64,000 nt of DNA, taken from the NCBI GenBank assembly GCA_007922225.1, contig ML680098.1:1922001-1986000 (forward strand), written 5' to 3'. Of this stretch, positions 45,808 through 58,144 are shown in pieces; positions within the stretch are counted from its first letter, which is position 1, and the number at the start of each line of letters is the position of its first letter. The stretch is from Emydura subglobosa (Eukaryota > Chordata > Testudines > Chelidae). Below the pieces are notes generated by a model, which saw only the letters and a list, made by a program, of their open reading frames with translations, did no database searches and was not told the DNA's origin. A program made the position numbers and the translations under genes.

Positions 45808-46436
45808 GAGTCAGCTATACAGCTGGTCAAAAATTTGCCACCAAACATTTTTTTTTCCTACAGAAAAAAATAAATTTCAATTAAATGGAAAATGTGCAAA
45901 GAGCTTCCATTTTCACCACATTTTTTCAGTTTATTTTTGAAAACCAAAAAGATTCCCTCTCCTCCCCCAGGTCTTCAGGTTTTTGCTGAAAAGCCACTCT
46001 CCCCTAAAAAAATAATTAGATGAAAATGAAAAAAATGTTTCCATCAAAAATTTTTTACAGAAAAAAAGAGAGATGATTTCCAACCAACACTAATCAGATT
46101 CTCATCTTGGTTATACTGGAAGGTGTAAATCCAAAGTAACTCCATTTGCCTCAGTGACGTTACTCTGGATTTACACTGATGTAAATGAGTTTAGAATTCA
46201 ATGCCACATGGTTGGATTTTGTGACGTGTAGCTTTGCCTTCTGGCTACATCTCAGAGAATCACTGGATTAGATGTTTTCAGGGACCGGGACATCAAGAGA
46301 AGGTTTATTTTAACTGCAGCTGGATAGAACACTTTGAAATGTGAATTTTTGATGAAAATGCAAAAAAATAGTCTGAAATTTTTTGGGGAAATCCACTCCC
46401 CCAGTTTTTTTTTTTCTTTTTGACCAACTCTAATTT
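45808..46436. repeat. AT-rich repeat with opposed ends
   Basis: The left part (45808-46092) begins ACAGCTGGTCAAAAATTTGC and has AAAAATGTTTCCATCAAAAA. The right part (46316-46436) has TTTTTGATGAAAATGCAAAA and ends CTTTTTGACCAACTCT, the reverse sense. The middle carries an old-repeat pair (AAAGTAACTCCATTTGCC; GTTACTCTGGATTTACACTG). Either one long foldback element or two copies in opposite orientation. A further relative is at 47780-48020. Confidence 0.45.
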
Positions 46437-47779
46437 GAACTGCCTGTGACCTTCTGAATACCACTGTCCCAATTTTCACAAGGATAGTCCATGTCATCCT
46501 GCAGTATTCTGAAATATCTTTTGGGTTGATGATTGATGGTGATGTTTGCCTTACAATGTCATGTGTCACAGTGTGTATCCTAGAGACCAACATTAAAACT
46601 GACCTCCACGGGTCCCTCGTTCATTGCATGGGCCCACACACTCTCTCTTTCAGCTTTTTATTCCTTTCTTGTGATTAAAAAAACCTTTATATTTCAGATA
46701 CTGAAATGAGAACTCTCACAGCATAGGGACAAATTCCCCACCTCCAGCCACCCATGAGCAACTCCCAATGAGTTCAAACATAATGTGTGCACGCATACTG
46801 GAGGATAAAATAGCCCTAAGCTGAGTCTGTATATTGAAAATACCACTTCACTGTCTGAAATATAAATGAATGGGAGTTCCCACCTGTGTCTGAGTGGAGA
46901 ATTTAGGTCGTTAGTATGCATGTGCTGCTTCTTAATTTTAATTCACTCAGTTCAGGGGCCAGATCATTTCTGCTAGAATTATTAGTCGAAACCACTACCA
47001 GAGTTGCACCACTTTTGGCTGACAGGTACAAACATGAGCAGGAATTCTTCAGATTAGCTTTCAGTGGTTTTTTCATGTTGGATGCCAGTTTTTTTTTTAG
47101 AATGCATAGAGAGCTAATTGTAGACAATTCTGATTTCCAAGGCAAATAAATAATCTATCAAAAGCACCATGAGGCCAAATTGATCCTTGATGTAATTCAA
47201 CGGGGAGTCAATGGAGTCAAACTGGAGATGGTTTAGGAGCAGAATCTATTACACAGACAATAACTCAAATTGTATTAAATAAAAAAAACAACTGAAATCA
47301 TGCCTCAGGCAAAGTAGTTTAGTTAAACAATCCCAGAGTGTTTGTTGTGAGAAAATTCCTTCAATTCAGTCTTCCTTCCCCCAGTGCTTCAGAGAACCTA
47401 GCAAGTGGTTTATTTAAACTTTTTTCAAAAGAGTGTAAATAAATTCTCCCCCTTAGATCAAAACTCAGAGTTTCTTGTGAAGTTTATCACAATAAATTTT
47501 CTTAAAATACATGCTTGTGGGATTTCAGGGTCATTTAGTGCAAAACTCTATGGTGGGTTTCTTTGAATCCTGAACCCTTGGCTATATGCGTATTCTGCCT
47601 CCAGGCATACAAGCATGGGATTCCCATCTGAGGCAGAATTTGGCCCTTAAATTAACACAAATTGACCCTGATTTTCCTTCCACTGAAGTCTTGAGCTTCC
47701 CCCACTTGAGCTTCCCCCAAGTCTACAATAAAAGCGGAATTCAGCCCATTATGTAAATCCTAATTCATAAAGCTGTGCA
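46437..47779. other. Anonymous sequence
   Basis: No recognised gene. At 47695-47724 is a tandem pair of TTGAGCTTCCCCCA-like words. Confidence 0.4.
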
Positions 47780-48020
47780 GGAACTGGAATTTCTATTTAG
47801 TGGAAAATTCTGCGATTTTGGAATTTGTTCTTGTTCCAATTCAAAAGAAAAACCCAAAATTTCCCACAAGATGAAATTTTCAACAAAACACGTGTTTGGA
47901 TCAAATTGAAATGCTCCATTCCATCTTCAATGCATTTATTTTCAATGATAAAAGTTTCTATTTTGACAAAACGGCATTTTTTAAGAGGAAAAGATCATCT
48001 GGGAATATTTGAGCAGCTCT
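47780..48020. repeat. AT-rich repeat, related to 45808-46436
   Basis: It contains GGAACTGGAATTTCTATTTA, ATGAAATTTTCAACAAAACA, TTTCTATTTTGACAAAACGG and GAGCAGCTCTGCTT, the word style of the same AT-rich family. Confidence 0.4.
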
Positions 48021-49887
48021 GCTTATTAACATTGATATGACAATCGAGGGTTTTTTGTTCACAAATTTTCATTAAGAGCCAGATTGTGAAGTCCCTCCTC
48101 ACACTGATAGTACTTTACAGCATGAGCATTTCCACTGAAATCAACCGAGATATTTTTGGAATATGGTGTTATTTAGCCTTTCACAATCTGTGTCTGAGAT
48201 ATTTATGATATATGTAGCTTACAAAAATAAAAGTGCAGTTACATATTAACAAAATAAATACAGATGGGTTACATCAAGTATTTCTAAATGAGATGGAATG
48301 CCATGAGTTTGATTTACAATACAGTACACACAGGCATCTGTTTTATTACTACAATCCTGAATTTGTACTGGAAACAACGCTTACTACTCTTAGAACCCCC
48401 TCTGATGACAATGTGGCTATTCTTAGTAAAAACACTGCACTATGTAATCTGTTTTGGCAGTATTGGAACGTTTATGCCTCAGTCCTGCATACATGCACAC
48501 ACACTTTATCCGTGTGAGTAATTTAAGCCAGTAGGCCGGCAATCTCTGTGGGCAAGGCCTGTGTCTACATCTGTCCCTGTTTGATATAACGCAAAGTGCA
48601 CTGATGGCTATCAACAAAAGATAAAAATAGAAGTTTTTAACCAGTCTCCCAGCAATTTGTGACATAAAGCCATCGCCTCTTCATTGCACATTTTTAAAGA
48701 AGTGACAAGTTTTGGGGTAATAATTAAGTGAGCCAAACGTGTGCATTAGAACTGCCAAAAAGTTTTCCAATTGTGAATTGTGATAAAAATCTAGAAAACA
48801 AATCAGTGCCTTTTGGACAACTTTTTGACAAAAAGTTCCTTCCATTTTTAACCAACTACCGAACTAGTGGAAACTTTTTCAATTTTGAAGTTTCTGATTT
48901 AAGGGGAAAAATTAATTCAGGTTGGCAATATTTTTCATTATTCCAACCCCCTACTTCCCCTCCCCCCCAACACACACCTTTTTTTAAAATGATCTGCTCA
49001 AATAATCCAGCCCTAAACTTTCATGAGTCAGGTCTCTCAATAATAAGAGATTGGCTTCTAAATAATGAGATTTTTTTTTTAATTGCATTTTGAGTTCTTT
49101 TAAGTTTCCATCTGGTTTCTGAGCCTTTAGGGTGTATTTAGATCACATTTTCACGCTTTCCTCCATAATCATGAAAACCAGAAATGTTGTTTCCATTTGA
49201 TAAAAGTGAGATTCTCACCTATTCACATAATCTAGGAGCTGGGTCTTTAAGAAAAATGCCAAACAACATAAGATTAATGATAAAATTGTAGAGTTGGCAA
49301 AATGCTGGTAAACACTACTTTCTTCATTAAGCTGTAACAGAGAATTGCCAGTGATACAGCCTGTTTCTGGGCTGTTGCTACTTCATCCTTCATAAGAAGA
49401 CAGTCAAATAACATAAATATCAGCCAGACTTTTAGCTAGTATGATACATATATCAGATGCCTTGATACCACAATGGTGTATGTGATGTAAGATCTGAAGG
49501 AAAGAGAATAGAATATTATTTCCAAGTTAGCTCTTCACCTACTGTTCATTTAGAGGTTGGCATTGCTGCATTCATGTCACTGTGAGCACACCCAAGCAAC
49601 AGCTTGGTCCACTTTGTGGCTAGCACAGGACTCCAACAGTCCAAACTTTGCCCCTCTATTCTACAGGTCCCTTGACAAAAGGGCCTCTTTTTGGGAGCTG
49701 TCAGCCTTCATGTCAGTTAGGGAGGTGGTCTGTCCACCACTCCATTCACCACTTTTCACAAACCTGCAATCACAAGGGTGAAGTCATTTTCACAGATGGC
49801 CCTTAATGTACAGAAGTTGGCTAAGGCCAGAACCTGTAGCCTGTAAACAGTCAAAACTCTGTTGATCCCAGTGCAAATTAAATATAG
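48021..49887. other. Anonymous sequence
   Basis: No gene. The frames at 48233-48521 and 48728-49093 (up to 121 codons) are AT-rich and without domains. Confidence 0.4.
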
Positions 49888-50055
49888 CTGAATAGACTCA
49901 TAGACTTTAAGGTCAGAAGGGACTATTATGATCATCTAGTCTGATCTCCTGCACAGAACCTCTCCCACCCACTCCTGTAATAGACCCCTAACCTATGGCT
50001 GAGTTATTGAAATTCTCAAATCATGGTTGAAAGACTTCAAGATACAGAGATACAA
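49888..50055 (-). mobile_element. CR1-type LINE 3' region, reversed
   Basis: AGACTCATAGACTTTAAGGT, CAGAAGGGACTATTATGATC, ATCTAGTCTGATCTCCTGCA and AATAGACCCCTAACC are the reversed 3' untranslated region of a CR1 subfamily common in turtles. Confidence 0.8.
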
Positions 50056-53000
50056 GATACAGCAAGGGAATAGGAACAGTAGCATTTGGATCATAGTGAT
50101 TTATAACAACTTGGGGGGGAGGGGGAGAATATAATTAATTAAGTATTCTAGTTCACCCTTTAATTCCAATTGATCTCATTAGTAGAACCAGAGGGATGTG
50201 ACAGCATTAGGCACTTCACTTACAGAGATGCTTTTTGACAATTCCATTCAAGACACCGAGTTACATTGTGTATTAGTTCAGCAATACTTCCTTCCTGCTT
50301 TTCTTCATTGTCCTGTTCCTACCGCCCTACTCATGCCTCTTCTTCCTTCTACCCTTTAAACTTACTTTCCCGGTTTAGCCTTCAAGGTTTATAGATTCCG
50401 TTTTGACTGACAGTTGTGTATGTAAAGTTGATTTAGTTTGTTGGCATGGCTCTGAGCCAAAGTACAGGGCCTCTGAATGGTGAAGCTGTTAAGAAACTAA
50501 CTGCATGATGAACTGCTGTTAGAGTGGTATGATTACATGAAGTGAACAGTAAAGATATTTACTACCAAGAATGTCTCTTTGCCCTCCCTTTCCATTGTTT
50601 GAATTGGAAAGCTACTGGAGTTACACCAGGGATGAACTTGGCCTGTTAGTTTCAGGTCCTTTACCATCAGTTTGTGGGTTCCTTCAGTTTTCAGGAATGT
50701 TTCCTTATTTTCTCACATTGACCTGGAAAGCCTTTTACCTGCCAGGATCTAAGTTCAGGGAGCTGCGTTTGTTCTGCTTGTGATGATGAAGTCACTAATC
50801 CTGAAATGAAGGGCAAGCAGCTTTAAGGGGCAATGATTTCATCATCTGTAACAGGGAAAACAGAATCCCTGACACCACAGGTAAGTAAAGGAGAAAATGA
50901 TTTTCAATTGCCTTGTGTTCAGTTGTATCTAAGAGATGGATCTAAATTGAAACCTTGAGTTCAAAAACCCTAGACTTTGGGAAAACCTAGATCAGAGTTT
51001 GAACTTTATGCCTCAAGCTCATCTCTAGGCAGACCTTGATTCACTGTAGGTCACGCAGACAGCATTTTCCTATCTCTGCAGGAGCCACTACCCCTCAATG
51101 GGTATTCATTCAACAGAAAAGCAGGTGCAGTTTACACTGCTACCTTTCCTTAGGGGTTCCACTGTGGGAAGATGGCTGTAAAGGGATGGAGTCCCAGCTA
51201 TGGAGATGGGACAAATCAGCACATTCCTTAGCTTCTTCCTGGCCCCTGCCACCCAGTTTCCCCATCGAAAGGGTTATTGTAATGATTGGGAAAATCTGTG
51301 CCCCTGTACCCAGGGTTGCTATTCTATCATCATTTACTTATGGGAAATTTAGGTTTCATTTGCCTTCAATTGATGAGCACCTCTCCAGTCTTAGATGGGT
51401 TTGCACCAAATTCCACTCTGAGATTCAGGTTCAAATGCATTTACAATCTCGACATAGTCAAAACTAACAAGCTTCATCCCACATCTGAATTTCACATAAA
51501 CTCAGTGCAAAATGCTGGATTGTCCCAGAGTCACTCAAAAAATGTTATGGGAAATGTGCATTGAGTTCTGAGGCCCTCCAAAACAGGTCAATCATCGCTA
51601 ACGATTGCATGATCGCTCGTTTTACTATGAACATTTGGCACAGCTTATATCAAAGATAGTTTTAAAAATCAGTTCAGTTGTTAAGCCATTTCAATTCCCT
51701 TTAAGTTGTACAAGCACATTTCATATTTAACGTGTAATTTAGAACCAAATTCTCAGCTGGTGTCAATCAGCTTTCTCTCTTGCAGGGAATGGATCTACAC
51801 TGAGTTACATTGGTTTTTAGGTCCAGATCCAAAGCCTATTGAAATAGATGAAATACTCCCATTGACTTCACTGGGCTTTGACTCAGACCCTACTCTATAC
51901 TGAAGAGTTCCCCCCCGCCCCTTTTGTTGTCCTAATCCATAGCGATGCACTGAATGTGCTGCACTTAAAGCAGCATCACTGAGGATTGGGAGATACAACT
52001 GTCAAAAGCCATGGGCATCAAAGCAGACTCTGGCCTTCAGGTGCCTCTGAGAAAAAACAACAATCAGAGGGATGAAAGCTTGAGTTAAATGCAGAATGTC
52101 AGCCTTAAATTTTTGTCGCATTCTTAAAAGGAAACTCAATCCAAAACTTGTCAGCTAATACTTCATTTCTGCTCTCTTTCTTTTGCAGGGGTAGAACAAC
52201 ATCCAGAACTACATAGGCTGCAGCATTTGCCACTGTGTTGGGTGGATACCACTGAGAGCTGTGCAAAATATTCACATCAAACCCACTCAAACTGAGTTTT
52301 GGTCTTACAGTTTTCTAGGTTCATGAATTTCAGCCCATGCTTGAGAAAGTTCAGCAAACATGGGTTGATTTTTCAGCTACACTGGCCTCTCTTCCACCAC
52401 ACATTCAGATGAGAAGCTGGCAAACCTTCCTCCTCCCAGCCAATTCCCCTCCCCTCTCAAGAGTTGCCCTCTTCCCAGCAATGGCTCAGAGGATGACTCG
52501 GCCAATGGAAGGGGTTAGGTTATCAGAATCTGGCCCTTTGGAAACATCTGGGTAAAAAATGCATCTTCAGTAGGGATTGTGGTGGGAGGTGGCAGGGAGG
52601 GCAGAAGTAGAAGATTCCTCTGAATTAACCAAACTCTAAGATCCAAGTGAAGTTGCGGGTGTTGGTTTCCTTTGAATCACTGCAAGTCAAAGTGCAAGGA
52701 CTGCTTCACAATCCCCGTCATGAACTAAACCCTGGAGGATTCTCAGTGCCCTAGAGGTGAGATTAACAACTCTTGGAGAGATACAGATTGGATAAATAGG
52801 CCACCTCAAGATATATATAGCAGAAAGCCAGGACAGGAAGAAGATCCATACTTGCCTGACGAGGTCAAGATAGCAGACTCGGATTTCCTGGTGACTGGGG
52901 CTTGTCAAATCACTGTAGGCTACTTTGCAGGAATTCACCACCAGTCGTGCCATTTTACTGAAGTAGCTTTGAAGAAATCTGATCAATATATTAGATTTTT

Positions 53001-53814
53001 CCTTCAAAAGTCAGCGCCAACAGCCCAAAATGCATGGCCACGTTTGCATGTACTCGGCATACATCCAGCCCCTGCAAACACTCATTTGTGGAGAGAAGTC
53101 TTGATACTGCTCTCATGCCCTCTTTCTGGGCTTCCGCAAAAGCAGATTTTCATGGCTAGCAGCGACTCCCCCTCTTTGACATGAGGGGAACAAATTCATC
53201 CCTAATACAATTCTCCTGACATCCAAGGAATTAGCAGAGATGCCTTTGGCCCCAAAAGGGACCCATAAACCATTAGTCTGATTCCACTGTCACGGTCTCT
53301 GAACAGCAACTGGCATAGAGCTGCCTAGGTTTACATCACTTCTCAGCAAAACCTATTCATATGTAGATATGAACCATCCTTCTTAGAATTGAGAGTTTGG
53401 AAAGCTAATGAAGAAATAAAACTCTGGAAGCTCCTCACAGCTAGTGTGCTTGCATGTCACACCCTGCCTTGCTTGTGGTCTTCTCTTTCTACTTTGAAAA
53501 CAGAATTCTCATTCCTCAGGAAGGACAGGGCACTTTCTCTTTTTATTATGAGGGTGGGGTGGGGGTAACCACAACAGAAGCCAACTCTTTGGCTGTAGAG
53601 AACTTGAGATTAAGGTGGCCAGACTGTCTACCTGAGATATCATTATTCAGTCACTGCTCTAAATATCTGTGGGAACAGCGTATTCCTTTAAACTAATGAG
53701 TAGTGCCAGATTCAATGTAGACAGGCCTTCACCTAAGGAACATCCAGGCATTTCTTTTTTCAACTTAATTGTTCTCTTTCCCTTGGTAACACAGCAATTT
53801 AATTTTTGCCCACA
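50056..53814. other. Anonymous sequence; contains the longest open frame
   Basis: The plus-strand frame 51036-51467 (143 codons) has no domain, signal peptide or membrane segment that I recognise and no splice context. A frame this long is within chance for 64 kb at this base composition. At 51720-51900 and 50945-51030 are old-repeat words (CATTGACTTCACTGGGCTTT; CTAGATCAGAGTTTGAAC). A Y-rich stretch TTTCTTTTGCAGGG at 52178-52191 looks like a splice acceptor but is followed by no plausible exon. Confidence 0.4.
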
Positions 53815-54270
53815 AGGAACCTTGCCTTCCACTGACACTAGCACAATAATCCTTCTTCTCTTTTTCATTTTCATTTTGACTTTCAAAGAATCCTTTCCAC
53901 CCCATGTCACACTACCCTGCTCTTCCCGTGACGTTTATACAATGACCTCTCTTCTCCTGTATCAACATGCAGCCTAATCCTTTCCCTCCAGTATCATTTG
54001 CACAGTAATCCTTTTTCCTTGTGTGACACACAAGCACAAAACTCCCTTTCCTACACTGTCACTTGCCGAGTAATCCATTACCTCTAGTAGCTCATGGAGA
54101 GTAACCCTTTATGTTCCGGGTCTCATGCAAAATGATCTTCTTCTTACACAATAATCTGTCTTTTCCTGTGACATGTGGCCAGTAATCTGTCCTTTATGCT
54201 AATTCTGTTTGCTGCAAAGAACCCACATTACGGTCCTTATTTTCCTCTGTCATTCACATAGCCCTCATTC
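53815..54270. repeat. Degenerate tandem array, period about 31 bp
   Basis: A GTAATCC-like word recurs with spacing near 30-34 bases: word ends at about 53980, 54011, 54045, 54076, 54106, 54137, then 54187 and 54219, with irregular spacing at both ends. Between them are CCTTTTCCT and GTGACAC/GTCACATG words followed by GCACA. The approximate unit is GTAATCC, a pyrimidine tract, TGTGACACA, then TGCACA. Units diverge strongly, so this is an old minisatellite. Apparent coding frames (53669-53977) are read-throughs of it. Confidence 0.75.
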
Positions 54271-54585
54271 TGTGAACTAGTATCATAAGGTGTCAGTAAG
54301 ATAGCCCTTTGGAAAACGGGAAGTAGATCAGCAACACATTTTCATTATTTTGAAAATTTTCAAAGAAATATCCAAAGTTCTCAGATTTTTGGACAGAAAA
54401 AGTATCACTGAAAATTTGGGCATTTTTGTATTTTCCCCATTTCTCTTCCTTTCCCGTCCTTAAGCTTGCATATTCTTTAACCTTTGTGTGGCTATCCTTG
54501 TACTGATTTAGAAGCAACCCTTGCAAATGTACAGAGGCAGGTTTCAACACAGACCAACATAAGGCAGGTTTCAATCAGTTTAAGA

Positions 54586-54674
54586 GTGTCAACACACAAA
54601 ATTGCACCAGTTTAACTAAACCGATTTAACATCACACATTCAACTAAACCAGTGCAACTTTCTTGTGCAGACAA
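54586..54674. mobile_element. Small palindromic MITE
   Basis: GTGTCAACACACAAAATTGC and ACCAGTTTAACTAAACC at the left are mirrored by CAACTAAACCAGTGCAACTT and TCTTGTGCAGACAA at the right, with about 15 bases between. It is a compact hairpin element lying directly left of the next MITE. Confidence 0.65.
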
Positions 54675-54680
54675 AGTCAT

Positions 54681-54980
54681 AGGTACGTCTATGTTGCAAT
54701 CACGGGGTGTGGTTGCAGTTCGTGTAGACATACCCAAGGTAGCTTTAATCTAAGTAGCTGAAATACTGGAGCAAAGAAGAAGAGGAGCAGCATTAGTTTC
54801 GGTGCAGGCTGTTACAAGCCTTTCTAGGACGCTGGGTAATTATGTGAGGAGCTAGCCTGCACTGATGCCTGTCCTCCCAAAGCGTACTCCTCCAGTACTT
54901 GAGCTAACTAGATGAAATCTAGCTTTGGTATGTCTACCTGAGCTGCAGTCATCCCCTGTTATTGCAGTGTAACTATACCT
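54681..54980. mobile_element. MITE with about 95-bp terminal inverted repeats
   Basis: The left end AGGTACGTCTATGTTGCAAT...GTGTAGACATACCCAAGGTA, AGTAGCTGAAATACTGGAG is mirrored by the right end (reverse complement AGGTATAGTTACACTGCAAT...GGTAGACATACCAAAGCTAG, AGCTCAAGTACTGGAGGAG). Arms are about 54681-54774 and 54886-54980. Each arm contains the TAGACATACC word twice as an internal sub-repeat. It interrupts the interval between the two parts of the 31-bp array. Confidence 0.85.
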
Positions 54981-54984
54981 TAGT

Positions 54985-55085
54985 TTTCCCATCTCTCAAA
55001 TGCAGATAATACTCCTTTGGATCCTATGGGAACTGTGTGTTCCTAAAGTGCATCGAGATCCCTGGCGGAAAGATGCATTAGAAGC
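54985..55085 (+). mobile_element. SINE fragment (MIR-like 3' part)
   Basis: TAGTTTTCCCATCTCTCAAA, TGCAGATAATACTCCTTTGG, GTTCCTAAAGTGCATCGAGA and TCCCTGGCGGAAAGATGC match a MIR-like 3' half. Confidence 0.6.
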
Positions 55086-55249
55086 TTACAGTATAATTAT
55101 GGTGATCACCTCACCTTAATACTAGTCTTGCCTGCATTACAAAACATCACATGAGTCTATATGAATTAATTCCTGGCCTGGAATAACAGAGCTGTAGGTG
55201 CAATGAGGGGTCAAGCTTGTGAGCTGGTGGGTAAGTATATTTTCTCTGG

Positions 55250-55430
55250 TATATCTGTAACCCTGCATCACACATGCACCATAATTCTTCACCTCTGTTG
55301 TCCCTTGCGTGGCAATTTCTCTCCTTCTCCACCCCTTATGTCACATGTGCATTAATCTTGTGTGACACAAGCTACATAAACTCCCCCTCACATGCTTTTC
55401 CCTCCCTTTTCCACATACACAGTCTTGGAT
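55250..55430. repeat. Second part of the 31-bp-type degenerate array
   Basis: CTTGTGTGACACAAGCTACA, then TAAACTCCCCCTCACATGC, closely parallels 54018-54050 (CTTGTGTGACACACAAGCAC, AAAACTCCCTTTCC). TGCACCATAATTCTTC and TGTGCATTAATCTTG give further units. It is in the same orientation as the main array about 1 kb away. Confidence 0.65.
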
Positions 55431-56299
55431 TATGTAGTTGAAAAATTCTTTATAGCTAATAAAAAAACCAGTAATTGCTGCTGCTGCTATTGTTGCCTCC
55501 ATTTACTATCAAACATATGGCCCAGAATTGAATAATCAACTTGTTATTCTGTGTCAGGGTTTCAAAACCCATTAACCCAATAACGTCCTTCCACTAATAA
55601 TAGCGGGGCCCTTGAATTTTGAACAGTGGCTGAAAGTGAACTGCCATACACCAGGACTGAATAATGGACCAGCCCCTTTAAAGAAAAACGAACACTGTTT
55701 TGGCACTGAAGGTATAGTACTGTGGTGCAAGAAGCTTCTGCTCTCCCTTCACTCTTTGGCTGCCCTCCTTTGACCCCCATGGAAAATGTTGAAAGACATC
55801 CTACCTCGATCAAGTTGTGATCATATTTCATACTATATCTTTTTTGTACTACTTTTCTTTCTGAACACTGAGGACATTTGCATGAAAGAGGATCTTTGTG
55901 GCTTATGGGCTCATCTGCTCATGTTGCTTATTTCATACTTGAAATCACCAAAATACTGTCTCCGAGCCCTATTCATTCTACAAACAACCATGTTAACTGT
56001 AACCAGCCTTGGACATGCTCATCTGGCATGAATACAGCTGAGACCACATGTTTCCAAGCACCTGATCAGCAGCTGTATTCCTGGCACAAATGTAGGTTAA
56101 CTGTGTTGCCTTGTCCACATCAACTAAGCTGGACAGCCACATTAGGATCAGCAAGTTACGAGAAAACCTGGGCAGCTGTCCCATATCACCTCAGCTGTTG
56201 GAGCTGGAGGCAGAAGACTGGGGGGGGCTTTTCATAAAGTGCAGTGTGCTTTGGGATGTCCTCCTGGATAGCTTCCTAGGAGGCAGGGTGGCAGGTTAA
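55431..56299. other. Anonymous sequence
   Basis: No recognised gene. The frames at 55786-56031 and 55878-56237 (up to 119 codons) lack domains. Confidence 0.4.
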
Positions 56300-56595
56300 C
56301 TCAGGCTGTGACTGCATTCCAAGCTACGGGTGCAAATCCTCTCACCCTAACTCTCGTTACTATTTACACCCACGCTACCTTAGAGTAGCTGCAGCGGCAT
56401 GTGGAGGAGCAGCAGCAGAGGCACAGCTCAATGCAAGTACAAATCCGCCTGAACCTGGTGGTCACACTTGCGCTGCCACTACCCATGCTTGACTGCCATC
56501 TCTACTCACGCCAGCTCAATGACAGCTAATGCGAGCATGCATACGCTGGCAGGGGAAAATTGCACCCGTAGCTCAGAATGTAGACGTAGCCTCAG
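56300..56595. mobile_element. MITE with about 45-bp inverted ends
   Basis: The left end CTCAGGCTGTGACTGCATTC, CAAGCTACGGGTGCAAATCC pairs with the reverse complement of the right end (CTGAGGCTACGTCTACATTC, TGAGCTACGGGTGCAATTTT). The inner segment CACGCCAGCTCAATGACAGC is shared with 39610-40125. It is non-autonomous. Confidence 0.8.
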
Positions 56596-56689
56596 TGAAA
56601 CAGACATGACTGTGCAAAAGAAGAACACTGGTGGAACCCATTTACGGCTTGACATACGTCTGAGATCTGGATCAAAACAACCTCTCTAC

Positions 56690-56950
56690 TTATGGACTAT
56701 CAAGCCAGAAGGGACCATTGTGGTCTTCTAATGTGACCATCTGCATAACATAGACCATAGGATTTCACCCAGTGATTTCTGCATCAAGTCCAACCTCTTC
56801 TGGCTGAGCTGGCCTTAGTGTCTCTTTTTCAGGAGGACAGCCAAACCTAAACTGAAACTGATGAGAGAACGTTACCACATCCCTTGGCCATCTGTTCCAA
56901 AGGTTAGTCGACTAATTTCTCACTGTTCTCACGGCTAGGAACTAGAGGGT
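56690..56950 (-). mobile_element. CR1-type LINE 3' region, reversed
   Basis: TATCAAGCCAGAAGGGACCA, TTGTGGTCTTCTAATGTGAC, TAACATAGACCATAGGATTT and CTTGGCCATCTGTTCCAAAG are reversed CR1 3' sequence of the subfamily type also seen at 49888. Confidence 0.7.
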
Positions 56951-58144
56951 AGCCATGCTGCATGGGAACACAAACTGCATGTGGAAATCAGCAACGCTCA
57001 ATGGGGCTACTTACATGAGTCGTTGGGTGGGATCAGGCTCTGGGCTGGGCATGTTGATTCAGGAACTCTGGAATCTCAAGGCCAACTCAGGAATCGAGGT
57101 TTGGGATTATTATCCTTGAGAAGGAGTGACACTATTGCTTGGTTACAGGTTGTTCAGTGTGTTACGATTTTTATCCACACTGAATCATCTCCCCTCTTAG
57201 TCTGTGAAACCACAAACTGTTTCCTAATACTTAAATCTATTTACCTGGCAGTCTGGTGGGTTAGGACATTAGAAAAAATAAAGGCTTTATTGATAGTTAC
57301 ATAGACACATCTAAGATGTGATGTCACTGCTCTCTGCTACTCGCTGAGTTATGAAAAGGGAAGATCAGTACCAAATACCAAGCCAAAGGAGTTTTGCCAT
57401 GGACTTCAGTGAGACCAGGATTTGACCCTACATATTATTGTTTACATATTATTGTTTACTCTTTAATATTCTTCATACATTTTAAAAAACCCAGACACAC
57501 AAACTGAGAACATTACTTATGGAATTCGAAATGAGCAACACTAGGAAAAATTACGAACATATTAGGATTCTGGAAATATGTCCTCAGTCAAAAAACAAAA
57601 CCAGGAAGATTTTAAATGAACTCACCTAAATATGTATGGTCAAACTCTCTACTGATACAATTCCATTAATTTAAGTGGCATTATGCCAGCAGGAAGTTTG
57701 GCCCACCCTTTACTTTTTAATTTCAGGACATATTGCAGAATACAGTGTATTAATATTTAGTTCAGATGTTACCCAAAGAACATAATCACTACCATTAAAA
57801 TATTTTATAAAGTGTCTTTGGGAAACCACAAGGACAAATCCTGAATAAGAGATTAATTAAACCATTATTTTAAACTCAAAATGCCAGATAAGTAGAAGTT
57901 GACAACTGATGTTCAAATTTTCTTCTGGTTCCTTTAGGAGAAGAGCAAGTTTAGGCTTAGATCCTGTTCTGAGCTGTTCACGGGCATAAGGCTGCACTAG
58001 ATCATCCTGTGACCCGTCCATGCCTAGGGCAGACCTCCTGAAAATGCCAAAGTCAGGGCAGGCTATAAAAGAAGAGCAGATCCTCCCAGCACTGATGGGT
58101 AACACTGAAGTTAGACTTCCCAACCAGCCACAGACAGAACTTTC
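56951..58144. other. Anonymous sequence
   Basis: At 57430-57460 is a 14-bp tandem pair (ACATATTATTGTTT). No gene is recognised. Confidence 0.4.

Noticed and set aside
51036..51467. Open frame of 143 codons, the longest in the window
   Set aside because: No recognisable domain, no signal or membrane segment, no splice context; the length is expected by chance in this amount of DNA.
52178..52191. Splice-acceptor-like TTTCTTTTGCAGGG
   Set aside because: No open, conserved exon follows; such motifs are common by chance.
53669..53977. Open frames on both strands
   Set aside because: They are read-throughs of the 31-bp degenerate array and low-complexity pyrimidine tracts.
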